64,000 nt of DNA from Microbacterium maritypicum (GTDB lineage Bacteria; Actinomycetota; Actinomycetes; Actinomycetales; Microbacteriaceae), in assembly GCF_041529975.1 (NCBI RefSeq), contig NZ_CP168030.1, forward strand, positions 1,364,001 through 1,428,000, given 5' to 3'. The notes beneath the pieces were generated by a model that saw only the letters and a list, made by a program, of their open reading frames with translations, was not told the DNA's origin and did not search any database. The position numbers and the translations under genes are program-made. This document shows, in pieces, positions 14,576 to 22,308 of this stretch. Each line of letters opens with the position of its first letter. The first letter of the stretch is position 1.

Positions 14576-15803
14576 CGGACTCCAGGGCATCGCGCACGGC
14601 CAGGACCCCGGTGATCGTCTCTGCGTGCGAGGTGCTCAGCGGGGAGAGCCCGAGGCGGATGCCGTCGGGGAAGCGGAAGTCGGGGATGATGCCGTCGGCC
14701 CACAGCCGTCGCGTCACGTCACGGAAGTCCGGGTGGCCGATCGTCACGTGGCCGCCCCGGAGATCAGCGTCGCGCGGGCTCAGCAGCCGCACGCCGAGAG
14801 GTGCGAGCACCTCGTCGTACGCGCGCACCGCGAGGTCGGTCAGCGACTGAGACTTTGCCCGGACACCGGCGATCGTGGACTGCTCGATGAGGTCGAGCAT
14901 CCCCTGCATCGCGAGCATCGACGTCACCGGCGGGGTGCCGCTCAGCAGCTGACGGATGTCTCCCGACGGCACGTACTCCGGGCCCATGGCGAAGATGTCG
15001 GCGGCGCTCCACCAGCCCTGGATCGGCTGACGCAGCACGCCCTGCAGTCCGCGGCGCAGGTAGGCGAACGCGGGGGAGCCCGGTCCGCCGTTGAGGTACT
15101 TGTAGGTGCACCCGACGGCCATGTCGACGCCCCACTCGTCGAGCTGCATCGGGATCACCCCGGCCGAATGGCAGAGGTCCCACATCATGAGCGCGCCCGC
15201 GTCGTGCACCGCCGCCGTGATGCCGGGCATGTCCGCCAGGGCACCGGAGCGGTAGTCGACGTGGCTCAGCGAGACCAGGGCGGTGCGTTCCGACACGACG
15301 GCCTCGACGTCGGCGACGGTCACCCCGTGCACGGCATCGGGTTCGAGCCAGCGCAGCGTCATGCCCGTCTCGGCGGCGACGCCCTCGGCGAGGAATCGGT
15401 CGGTGGGGAAGTTGCCGGCCTCGATCACGAGATCGGTGCGGTCAGGGTCGGCTGATGCGGCGGCGCGCATGAGCTTGTAGATCAGCACGCTCGTCGAGTC
15501 GGCCACGACGGTCTGGCCGGCGGCTGCGCCGAGCGCGACCCGGCCGATGCGGTCGCCGAGCTCCATCGGCAGTGCCATCCACTGCTCGTCCCACGAGCGG
15601 ATGAGCCGCGTGCCCCAGTCCTCCCGCACGAACGCGGCGAGCTTCTCCGGGATGTCGCGCAGCGGGCGGCCGAGCGAGTTGCCGTCGAGGTAGGCCGTGA
15701 CGCCCGGAGCCTCGGCGAACGCGTCGAGGTGGGCGCGCAGCGGATCGGCGGCGTCGAGGGCACGGGCGGCGTCGAGCAGGTCGGTATCGCGGGAGTCGGT
15801 CAT
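14565..15803 (-). CDS. kynU: Kynureninase
   Basis: 412-aa fold-type I PLP enzyme hydrolysing kynurenine to anthranilate and alanine. Lys235 in GCTYKYLNGGPGS is the Schiff-base lysine, Asp209 in MWDLCHSAG contacts the pyridine nitrogen, and YLDGNSLGRPL near residue 38 is the family signature. ATG 15803 has GAAGGTG upstream, with only 2 bp between it and the amidohydrolase stop. Being downstream of kynA, it completes a tryptophan-to-anthranilate route. No kynurenine monooxygenase is present, so the product is anthranilate rather than 3-hydroxyanthranilate. Confidence 0.95.
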   Translation of the reverse strand: MTDSRDTDLLDAARALDAADPLRAHLDAFAEAPGVTAYLDGNSLGRPLRDIPEKLAAFVREDWGTRLIRSWDEQWMALPMELGDRIGRVALGAAAGQTVVADSTSVLIYKLMRAAASADPDRTDLVIEAGNFPTDRFLAEGVAAETGMTLRWLEPDAVHGVTVADVEAVVSERTALVSLSHVDYRSGALADMPGITAAVHDAGALMMWDLCHSAGVIPMQLDEWGVDMAVGCTYKYLNGGPGSPAFAYLRRGLQGVLRQPIQGWWSAADIFAMGPEYVPSGDIRQLLSGTPPVTSMLAMQGMLDLIEQSTIAGVRAKSQSLTDLAVRAYDEVLAPLGVRLLSPRDADLRGGHVTIGHPDFRDVTRRLWADGIIPDFRFPDGIRLGLSPLSTSHAETITGVLAVRDALESGDF

Positions 15804-15805
15804 CG

Positions 15806-16759
15806 TCACACCTTCAGATCGGCGGGGGTGAGGGGGCGGGCATCGAGCGGGTCGGCGGCCGCGGGGGTGCCTCCGGGGAGGAACAGGAGGGGCGAGGCGG
15901 GGTCGAGCGGGTCGACCGGGGAGAGCGCTCGCCAGAGAGCCGCGTCGTCGAGCCCGGCCTCGCGGAGGGCGGCGATCTCGCGCGGGTTCAGGTCGACCGG
16001 CATCGGCCCGTTGCCCAGATCTGTGCCGTAGAGCACGGTGCCACCCGCCGCGTGGAAACGGCGGACGTTGTCGATGGCGATCTCGCGCTCGGGGTCGTCG
16101 TGGATCGCGAGGGTCGAGATCCACGAGGCGCTCGCCGCCTGCCGGCTGATCTCGGAATCGCTCAGCCGTTCGGTGAAGGGCGCGTGGGCGAGGCGGGCGG
16201 CGCCGAGACCGACGACCCGCTCCGCTTCGCCCGCGCCCTCGGCATGTGCGACGACGAGGAGCCCGCGGTCGGCGGCGAGCCCGACGATGGTGCGCAGGAG
16301 CGAGTCCGAGAACACCGGCCCGGCGGTGCTGTTGCTGGTGACCTTGATGCACGAGGCTCCAGCCGCGGCCATCTCGGTCACGGCCGCGGCGGCGGCATCC
16401 GCATCGGCGATCTCCCGCACCGACCCCTCCGGCGCCCAGGAGCGGTCCGACGGATAGCCGCCCGGCGCGGTCAGGAAGGCGCCGCCGAACTCGATGCGGA
16501 CCTGGTGGACAACGAGCCGCCGAACAACGTCCGGATTTCCGCCGAGATCGACCACCCGGCCGAGGCGCGAGCCCGCCAGCGGGGAGTGATCCACGAGCTG
16601 CAGGTGCACGTGATGGTCGGTGAATCCGCCGACGACGACACCGTCGAGGCGGGGGAGTCCGATGGTCGCAACCGCTTCCTGCAGCCGCACGCGCCCGTCG
16701 ACGAGCTCGACGACGCCCTCGCGCCAGCCGATCCCGTCGAAGAACGTGGCGGCGGGCAT
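15806..16759 (-). CDS. Amidohydrolase superfamily protein in the kynurenine operon (candidate N-formylkynurenine hydrolase)
   Basis: 317-aa metal-dependent amidohydrolase with a full ligand set: His50-x-His52 (DHHVHLQ), a potential bridging Lys139 (CIKVTSNS), His172 (VVAHAEG), His192 (LAHAPF) and Asp247 (YGTDLGN). ATG 16759 overlaps the kynA stop (TGATG). Located between kynA and kynU, exactly where the pathway needs N-formylkynurenine hydrolysis, and no cyclase-type KynB or alpha/beta-hydrolase formamidase is seen in the operon. The activity is inferred from position, not from a known family member I can name. Confidence 0.82.
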   Translation of the reverse strand: MPAATFFDGIGWREGVVELVDGRVRLQEAVATIGLPRLDGVVVGGFTDHHVHLQLVDHSPLAGSRLGRVVDLGGNPDVVRRLVVHQVRIEFGGAFLTAPGGYPSDRSWAPEGSVREIADADAAAAAVTEMAAAGASCIKVTSNSTAGPVFSDSLLRTIVGLAADRGLLVVAHAEGAGEAERVVGLGAARLAHAPFTERLSDSEISRQAASASWISTLAIHDDPEREIAIDNVRRFHAAGGTVLYGTDLGNGPMPVDLNPREIAALREAGLDDAALWRALSPVDPLDPASPLLFLPGGTPAAADPLDARPLTPADLKV

Positions 16760-17610
16760 CAGCGGCCGATCTCCGTGCGCACGGTGTAGAGCTCGGGGAA
16801 GAAGGTCAGATCGAGGGCGCGCTGCAGGAAGCCGACGCCGCTGGAGCCGCCGGTGCCGACCTTCATGCCGATCGTGCGGGCGACCGTCTTGAGGTGCCGG
16901 AACCGCCAGAACTGGAAGTTGTCCTCGAGGTCGACGAGGTCCTCGCACGCCTCGTACAGGTCCCAGTACCGGCTCGGGTCCTGGTAGATCTCGCGGATCG
17001 CGGGTACGAGCTCCGGCGTCTCACGGTAGGGCTCGCGCACATCGCGGTCGAGGATCTCGGTCGGGACGGGCAGTCCGCGGCGCGCGGCGAAGCGCAGGAA
17101 CTCGTCGTACAGCGTGGGCTTCTCCCACTCGGCGGTGAGCAGCGCGAGGTTGGCCGGGTGGTCGGCGAAGACGCTCAGCATCTTCTCGTTCTTGTTGCCG
17201 AGGGCGAACTCCACCGCGCGGTACTGCACGGACTGGAAGCCCGAGGAGTTGCCGAGCGCCCCGCGGAACTGCGCGTATTCGGTGGGCGTCAGGGTGGCGA
17301 GCACCGACCACTGCTGCGTCATCACATCCTGGATGCGCTTGACGCGGGCGATGCGCTTGAGGGCTTCGCGCAGGTCGTCTCGGGCCAGCAGCTCGCGGGC
17401 GGAGGAGAGCTCGTGCAGCAGCTGCTTGAGCCAGAGCTCGGTGGTCTGGTGCTGGATGATGAACAGCATCTCGTCGTGGTGCTGCGGGTCGCTCACCGGA
17501 TGCTGCGCGGTGAGCAGCTGGTCCAGCGCCAGGTACGACCCGTAGGTCATCCGCCCGGAAAGGTCGGTGACGATCCCGGATTCGAGGGCGCGTTCGTTCT
17601 CGGTGTGCAT
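16759..17610 (-). CDS. kynA: Tryptophan 2,3-dioxygenase
   Basis: 283-aa haem enzyme oxidising L-tryptophan to N-formylkynurenine, the first step of the pathway. Visible: MTYGSYLALDQLL, IIQHQTTELWLKQLLHE with active-site His54, FQFWRFRHLKTV with the axial haem ligand His239, and the substrate loop VGTGGSSG (residues ~251-258). Length matches bacterial TDO. First gene of kynA - amidohydrolase - kynU - paaX, all overlapping or within 2 bp. A palindrome 13 bp upstream of the ATG is a likely operator. Confidence 0.96.
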   Translation of the reverse strand: MHTENERALESGIVTDLSGRMTYGSYLALDQLLTAQHPVSDPQHHDEMLFIIQHQTTELWLKQLLHELSSARELLARDDLREALKRIARVKRIQDVMTQQWSVLATLTPTEYAQFRGALGNSSGFQSVQYRAVEFALGNKNEKMLSVFADHPANLALLTAEWEKPTLYDEFLRFAARRGLPVPTEILDRDVREPYRETPELVPAIREIYQDPSRYWDLYEACEDLVDLEDNFQFWRFRHLKTVARTIGMKVGTGGSSGVGFLQRALDLTFFPELYTVRTEIGR

Positions 17611-17622
17611 GCGCCGAACATA

Positions 17623-17652
17623 TCACTTCTGAGTCGATCGTCACAGAAGTGA
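17623..17652. promoter_or_regulatory. Palindromic operator upstream of the kynurenine operon
   Basis: TCACTTCTG (17623-17631) and CAGAAGTGA (17644-17652), perfect 9-bp arms with a 12-bp spacer, 13 bp before the kynA ATG. It is AT-richer than its surroundings and the natural target for the PaaX-type regulator encoded at the end of the operon (inference). Confidence 0.6.
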
Positions 17653-17680
17653 AATGTCTGCGCGGTGCGCAGTGAGACCG

Positions 17681-18736
17681 TCAGCGTGTGGTGTTCGCGT
17701 CCAGGAAGTCGATCGTCTTCTGCAGAGCGGTCCGCGCATCCGGCAGGTCGAGGTGGAACTGGTACTCGTGCGGGAGCTGCGGTTCGTGCGGTGCGGGCCA
17801 GAACTGTGTCGTCACGTCGACCCCGAGCTCATCCAGGCGCTTCGCCATCGGGATCGACTGCAGCCAGGTGAGCCCATCGCCGTTGCCGCCGGAGATGTAG
17901 GTCGTCGGGAAGTCCTCGGTGACCCAGTCGATGGTCGACATCGTGGCGCCGGTCGAGTCCTCTGCCCAGGTCTTCGTGCCCGAGTAGGCCCACATGGCCG
18001 ATTTGAACCCCCAGCCGGCGATGCCGTCGAGCTGGGCGAGAGCCGACAGGTCGTAGACGCCGCAGTTGAGCACGGTCGCGACGAGTTGGTCCGGCGCGAG
18101 CGATGGGGTGATGCCCATGATCTCGGCGTAGTCCGGGCTGGTGATGAGCGTCGCCATCTGGCTGGCGAGCTGGCCTCCGGCGGAGTCGCCCGCGAGGACG
18201 AGCTGGTCGGAGTCGACGCCGAGCTCCTCGGCATGCTCGTCGATGTAGGCCAGGGCTGCGTCGAGCTGGTGCACGGCGAGCGGATACACGCCCTCCGGGC
18301 CGATCGTGTAGTTAACGGCGATGGTCGTGTACCCCTCGGCGGCGAGGATGCGCATGTACGGGTCGACGTTCTCCTTCGTGCCCGAGATCCAGGCGCCGCC
18401 GTGGATCCAGACGACCGTCGGCAGGGGGCCGTCGGCGGATGCCGGGCGGAAGACGTCCATCGTGGTGTCGGCGCCGTCGTCACCGTAGGCGACATCCTTC
18501 TGCTCCGAGAGCTTCGTGTCGGGGACGTGCTTCTCCATCTCGGCGGCGGTGTCATCCCCGCCCTGGGTGAACACGGAGCGGATGACCATGGCTGACGGCC
18601 AGGGCGTGATCGTTCCGATGATCGCGACCACGGCGACCGCAGCGAGGATGATGCCGAGGACGATCTTCGTCCGATGCCACGGCTTGCGGGCCTTCGCCGG
18701 GCGTGCGGGTTCTTCGGTGTGCGCGTCGATGCTCAT
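17681..18736 (-). CDS. Membrane-anchored alpha/beta-hydrolase (hormone-sensitive-lipase-like esterase)
   Basis: 351-aa protein: cytoplasmic N-terminus, one transmembrane helix (about residues 27-47), then an alpha/beta-hydrolase domain with oxyanion motif VVWIHGGAW (~residue 107) and nucleophile elbow AGDSAGGQ. A catalytic His is probably in the HEPQLPHEYQFH segment, typical of the HSL/BD-FAE esterases. Start ATG 18736 has GGAGGGG upstream. Function: hydrolysis of an unknown ester outside the membrane. Its gene sits between the kynurenine operon and the TetR regulator on the same strand. Confidence 0.85.
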   Translation of the reverse strand: MSIDAHTEEPARPAKARKPWHRTKIVLGIILAAVAVVAIIGTITPWPSAMVIRSVFTQGGDDTAAEMEKHVPDTKLSEQKDVAYGDDGADTTMDVFRPASADGPLPTVVWIHGGAWISGTKENVDPYMRILAAEGYTTIAVNYTIGPEGVYPLAVHQLDAALAYIDEHAEELGVDSDQLVLAGDSAGGQLASQMATLITSPDYAEIMGITPSLAPDQLVATVLNCGVYDLSALAQLDGIAGWGFKSAMWAYSGTKTWAEDSTGATMSTIDWVTEDFPTTYISGGNGDGLTWLQSIPMAKRLDELGVDVTTQFWPAPHEPQLPHEYQFHLDLPDARTALQKTIDFLDANTTR

Positions 18737-18779
18737 GGACCCCTCCACCGATCAGTGTGCCAGTAGTCCGGGGCCGGGG

Positions 18780-19304
18780 TCAGTCGGCCATCCCGGCGAG
18801 GAGTCGACGCAGGCCGTAGCCGAACGCGCGGTCGACGTCACCCCCGAGGCGGAAGGCTCCGGAGAGTTCCATCTGCAGGAAGCCCGTCGCCCAGGCGGTG
18901 AAGAGACGGGCGGCATCGAGTGCGTCGTCCTCGCCGACCAGCGCAGCTGTCGCACGGATCAGCGGCGCGGCCGAGTGATCGAGTGCATCGTGGGGCGCAG
19001 CGACGGTGAACATGAGCCGGAAGCCCTCCGGATGCGCGTGTGCGAACGCCCGATAAGCGTGGGCGAGGGCGGTGAGGTCGTCGCCCACGGCCTCGAGTCG
19101 AGCCGTGAGCGCCTCGATGGAGGCGGTCGCCACCGCGGTGAGAAGCGCGTCCCGGTCCCGGACCCGCTTGTACAGCGATGGGGCGCGCACGCCCACGCGC
19201 TCGGCAACGGCCTGCATCGTCAGTCCCGCGGGGCCGGCGATCTCGAGGATCTCCCGCCCGGCCTCGACGATCTCCGCTGTGGATGTGCGTTCGGGTGTCG
19301 GCAT
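18780..19304 (-). CDS. TetR family transcriptional repressor
   Basis: 174-aa TetR protein: N-terminal helix-turn-helix IVEAGREILEIAGPAGLTMQAVAERVGVRAPSLYKRVRDRDALL (residues ~10-55), then a WHG/TetR_C_33-type ligand domain (FRLMFTV, LFTAWATGFLQMELSGAFRLGGD). ATG 19304 is decided by AGGAGG with 7-nt spacing; upstream ATG 19319 lies inside the palindrome. Divergent from the MBL hydrolase, which it very likely controls together with itself through the two palindromes between them. Confidence 0.9.
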   Translation of the reverse strand: MPTPERTSTAEIVEAGREILEIAGPAGLTMQAVAERVGVRAPSLYKRVRDRDALLTAVATASIEALTARLEAVGDDLTALAHAYRAFAHAHPEGFRLMFTVAAPHDALDHSAAPLIRATAALVGEDDALDAARLFTAWATGFLQMELSGAFRLGGDVDRAFGYGLRRLLAGMAD

Positions 19305-19316
19305 CGCGTCCTCCTG

Positions 19317-19357
19317 CATGGCTATTGACAATAGCCATGATAGCTACGTAACGTAGC
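19317..19357. promoter_or_regulatory. Two perfect palindromes, TetR-type operators
   Basis: First: CATGGCTATTG (19317-19327), A, CAATAGCCATG (19329-19339), 11-bp perfect arms. Second: GCTACGT (19343-19349), A, ACGTAGC (19351-19357), 7-bp perfect arms. Centres are 22 bp apart, about two helical turns. They occupy the region between the divergent TetR and MBL genes and are among the few AT-rich bases around. Confidence 0.75.
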
Positions 19358-19385
19358 CATCGCAAACACTCCGAGAGGACCCGCC

Positions 19386-20096
19386 ATGAAGCTCGCCCCC
19401 CACCTGCACCGCATCGGCAACGACATCGTCGCCGCGTACGTCGTCGACCTGCCCGAGGGCATCACCCTGATCGACGCGGGCCTCCCCGGGCACTGGCACG
19501 ACCTTCAGCGCGAACTCGACGACATCGGTCGTCCGCTCACGGACATCCGCGGTCTGGTCCTGACCCACGGCGACAGTGACCACATCGGCTTCGCCGAGCG
19601 GCTCCGTCAGGAGGCGGGCGTCCCGGTGTTCATCCACGCGGCCGACAGTCACCGGGTGCGCACGGGGGAGAAGCCGAAGACGCCGATGGGGCCCGCCAAG
19701 TTCGGTCCCACGCTGGGCTTCTTCGCCTACGGAATCCGCAAGAATGCGCTGCGCACGCACCACGTCGCCGAGGTGGTCGAGGTGGCCGACGGCGACGTGC
19801 TCGAGCTGCCGGGTGCCCCTCTCGTGATCGGAATGCCCGGTCACTCTCCCGGCAGCATCGCGGTGCACGTCCCCGCCGTGGATGCCGTGTTCGTCGGCGA
19901 TGCCCTGACCACGCGGCACGTGCTGACCGGGCGGACCGGCGCGCAGCCCGCGCCGTTCACGGACGAGCCCGCCGAGGCTCTCGCCTCACTCGACCGGTTG
20001 ACCGCGGTGACGGCCTCGTGGGTGCTGCCGGGGCACGGGGCGCCGTGGCATGGTTCCCCCTCCGACATCGCCGCCGCCGTGCGGGCCGCGGCCTGA
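19386..20096 (+). CDS. Metallo-beta-lactamase fold hydrolase
   Basis: 236-aa MBL-fold protein with the metal motif THGDSDHIG in place of THxHxDHxG: the second His is Asp, a variation known in a sub-branch. Further ligands are GMPGHSPGS, FVGDAL and VLPGHGAPW. Likely a broad hydrolase of unknown substrate. AGAGGA lies 4-5 nt before ATG 19386. Divergent to the TetR gene and preceded by its palindromic operators, so probably inducible by a small-molecule substrate. Confidence 0.9.
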   Translation: MKLAPHLHRIGNDIVAAYVVDLPEGITLIDAGLPGHWHDLQRELDDIGRPLTDIRGLVLTHGDSDHIGFAERLRQEAGVPVFIHAADSHRVRTGEKPKTPMGPAKFGPTLGFFAYGIRKNALRTHHVAEVVEVADGDVLELPGAPLVIGMPGHSPGSIAVHVPAVDAVFVGDALTTRHVLTGRTGAQPAPFTDEPAEALASLDRLTAVTASWVLPGHGAPWHGSPSDIAAAVRAAA

Positions 20097-20104
20097 GGGA
20101 CCGG

Positions 20105-20199
20105 CCTCGGACGATCGCCCGAGCCCCGGATGGTTCCCTGAACCCCGGACGATTCCCCGAACCCCGGACGATTCCCCGAACCCCGGATGATTCGCCGAT
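20105..20199. repeat. Five tandem copies of a 19-bp repeat
   Basis: Consensus CCCCGGACGATTCCCCGAA. Copies at 20105-20123 (diverged), 20124-20142, 20143-20161, 20162-20180 and 20181-20199 (edge-diverged); the two middle copies are identical. There are no spacers, so this is not a CRISPR. It fills the gap between the convergent MBL and cysteine-hydrolase genes; 19 is not a multiple of three and no reading frame uses it. Confidence 0.85.
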
Positions 20200-20246
20200 C
20201 GATCGAAGTCAATTCGTCGGCGGATCGTCATCCGCTCGGCGTTTCG

Positions 20247-20804
20247 TCAGGCGAGGACGGTCGCCGTGTCGCTGATCGTGATCTGCGGCGGATACAGCCC
20301 CATCACCTGCAGGGCGGCCGCATGGTTCTCGGACGTCGACCCGGCGCAGGCATCCGCCGCGATCGTCAGGTGCGTGCCCGCGTCGGCCGCGGACAGCGCC
20401 GTCGAGATGACGCAGCAGTCGGTGGAGACGCCGGCCAGCACGACGTGCGCTCCGGACCCGATGACCGCCTCGATCTCGGGACCCCACTTGCCGAACGTCG
20501 GCAGGTCGATCGTCGGATGCGGCGACAGCCCCACCGCGTCAGGGACGAGGTCGAACAGCGGATCGCCCGGCGGCTGGTCGGCGAAAGGCCACGCGGCGAA
20601 GTAGTCGCCCCACGAGGTCGACCGGTCGGCGGTCGGCATCCACCGGGTGACCAGCACCCGGTCGCCGAACGCATCGGCCAGCTCGCGGATGCGCGGCACC
20701 ACCTCGGCAAAGAACGGCGATCCCCACGCCGAGTCGGGAGAGGCGAAGATCGCCTGCGGGTCGATCACCACGAGCCACGCGTCGTCGCGCACCGGAGCGG
20801 TCAC
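20247..20804 (-). CDS. Cysteine hydrolase (isochorismatase-like family)
   Basis: 185-aa isochorismatase-fold hydrolase with the Asp-Lys-Cys triad: Asp in LVVIDPQ (~residue 15), Lys in TFGKWGPE (~105) and Cys in GVSTDCCV (~131). GTG 20804 overlaps the permease stop (GTGA), so the two are translationally coupled. Together with a nucleobase-type permease this suggests uptake followed by hydrolysis of a ring-opened or amide-containing compound (inference). Confidence 0.88.
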   Translation of the reverse strand: MTAPVRDDAWLVVIDPQAIFASPDSAWGSPFFAEVVPRIRELADAFGDRVLVTRWMPTADRSTSWGDYFAAWPFADQPPGDPLFDLVPDAVGLSPHPTIDLPTFGKWGPEIEAVIGSGAHVVLAGVSTDCCVISTALSAADAGTHLTIAADACAGSTSENHAAALQVMGLYPPQITISDTATVLA

Positions 20805-22243
20805 ACGCCCTCCTGCCGGCGGATCTTCCCGGCCCGCGCGAAGTACGTCACGAGGAACGACAGAACCAGCGCGAAGAACACTCCGAGGTTGGCGTACGCC
20901 CAGGCGCCGTCGGGGCCGCCGACGAGGAACAGCAGATAGCCCTGCCAGTTGTTCCACGGCGCATCTTCGGCGAAGCCGTTGAGCACCAGACCCCAGCCGA
21001 TCACGCTCGTGACGACCATGGTGCCGATCGAGGTCCAGTCCCAGGCTCCGTAGCGGCCACGGCTGTCGAACAGCGCCTCCTCGTCGTAGTCCTTCTTCCG
21101 GCGGAGGATGTCGGCGATCAGGATGCCCGCCCACGAGGCGAGCGGCACGCCGAGCGTGATGAGGAAGCTCTGGAACGGGCCGAGGAAGTCGGTCGCGAAG
21201 AACACCACGTAGATCGTGCCGATCGTGAGGATCACCCCGTCGATCGCGGCGGCGGACGGGCGGGGGATGCGGATGCCGAGGCTGAGCAGCGTGAGTCCCG
21301 AGGAGTAGATGCCCAGCACCGCGCCCGAGACGAGGGCGAGGACAGCCGTGAGCAGGAACGGCACGAGCACCCACAGCGGCAGGATCGAGGCGAGCGCACC
21401 GATCGGATCGGCGCCGATGGCCGCCATGAGGTCGTCGTTCGAGCCGCCGAGCAGCAGGCCGAACACGACGAGGATCACCGGTGCCACCGACCCGCCGATC
21501 GTGTTCCAGGCGACGATCGCCCCGTCGGATGCCGTGCGCTTCTGGTAGCGCGACCAGTCGGCGGCGATGTTGATCCATCCGAGCCCGAACCCGGTCATCA
21601 CCATGACCAGGGCGCCGATCACCTGGCCGATGCCGCCGTCGGGACGAGCGAGCACGGCGGCGAGATCGATGCTGGGCGCCGCGAGGATGATGTAGAGCAC
21701 GGTGACGACACCCGTGATCCACGTCAGCACCGACTGGAGTTTCATGATCGTGTGATAGCCGAGCACGGATGCCGTGACGATCAGCGCCGCGACGATCACG
21801 GTCGCGATGATCTTGAGTGCGATGCTGTCGCCGTCGCCGCCCAGCTGCGTGATCACGGTGGCCGTGGCGAGCACCGCCATGATCGCGAGGAACGTCTCCC
21901 ACCCGATCGAGGTCAGCCAGGAGACGATGCCCGGCACCTTCTGGCCCTGCACGCCGAAGGCCGCTCGCGAGAGGACCATGGTCGGCGCCGAACCGCGCTT
22001 GCCGGCGATCGCGATGAGCCCGCAGAGCAGGAACGACACCACGATGCCGATGACCGAGACGAGTGTCGCCTGCCAGAACGAGATGCCGAAGCCCAGGACG
22101 AAAGAGCCGTACGACATGCCGAACACCGACACGTTCGCCGCGAACCAGGGCCAGAAGAGGTTGCGCGGCTTCGCGGTCCGCTCGGATTCGGGGATGATCT
22201 CGATGCCCGCGCGCTCGATCAGGGCCGGCTTGATGTCCGTCAT
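20801..22243 (-). CDS. NCS1-family cytosine/purine-type permease
   Basis: 480-aa transporter with about 12 hydrophobic segments, of the nucleobase:cation symporter-1 family. The N-terminal motif NLFWPWFAANVSVFGMSYGSFV and GLGWINIAADWSRYQKR are typical of the CodB/purine-cytosine branch. ATG 22243 is preferred (AGGA 7 nt upstream) over GTG 22249. Substrate unknown; the coupled cysteine hydrolase argues for an N-containing compound such as a pyrimidine, purine or nicotinate-type amide. Confidence 0.9.
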   Translation of the reverse strand: MTDIKPALIERAGIEIIPESERTAKPRNLFWPWFAANVSVFGMSYGSFVLGFGISFWQATLVSVIGIVVSFLLCGLIAIAGKRGSAPTMVLSRAAFGVQGQKVPGIVSWLTSIGWETFLAIMAVLATATVITQLGGDGDSIALKIIATVIVAALIVTASVLGYHTIMKLQSVLTWITGVVTVLYIILAAPSIDLAAVLARPDGGIGQVIGALVMVMTGFGLGWINIAADWSRYQKRTASDGAIVAWNTIGGSVAPVILVVFGLLLGGSNDDLMAAIGADPIGALASILPLWVLVPFLLTAVLALVSGAVLGIYSSGLTLLSLGIRIPRPSAAAIDGVILTIGTIYVVFFATDFLGPFQSFLITLGVPLASWAGILIADILRRKKDYDEEALFDSRGRYGAWDWTSIGTMVVTSVIGWGLVLNGFAEDAPWNNWQGYLLFLVGGPDGAWAYANLGVFFALVLSFLVTYFARAGKIRRQEGV

Positions 22244-22308
22244 GGTCACATCCTGGCACTGCCGGGAGGCGGTCGGGCGGAGTTCTCGAGCCAGATCCTG
22301 CCCGCGGG

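Noticed and set aside
19305..19331. Longer TetR start (TTG 19331 or ATG 19319)
   Set aside because: Both lie in the operator palindrome; ATG 19304 has AGGAGG at a proper distance.
20105..20199. CRISPR array
   Set aside because: The 19-bp repeats are directly adjacent, with no spacers and no cas genes nearby.
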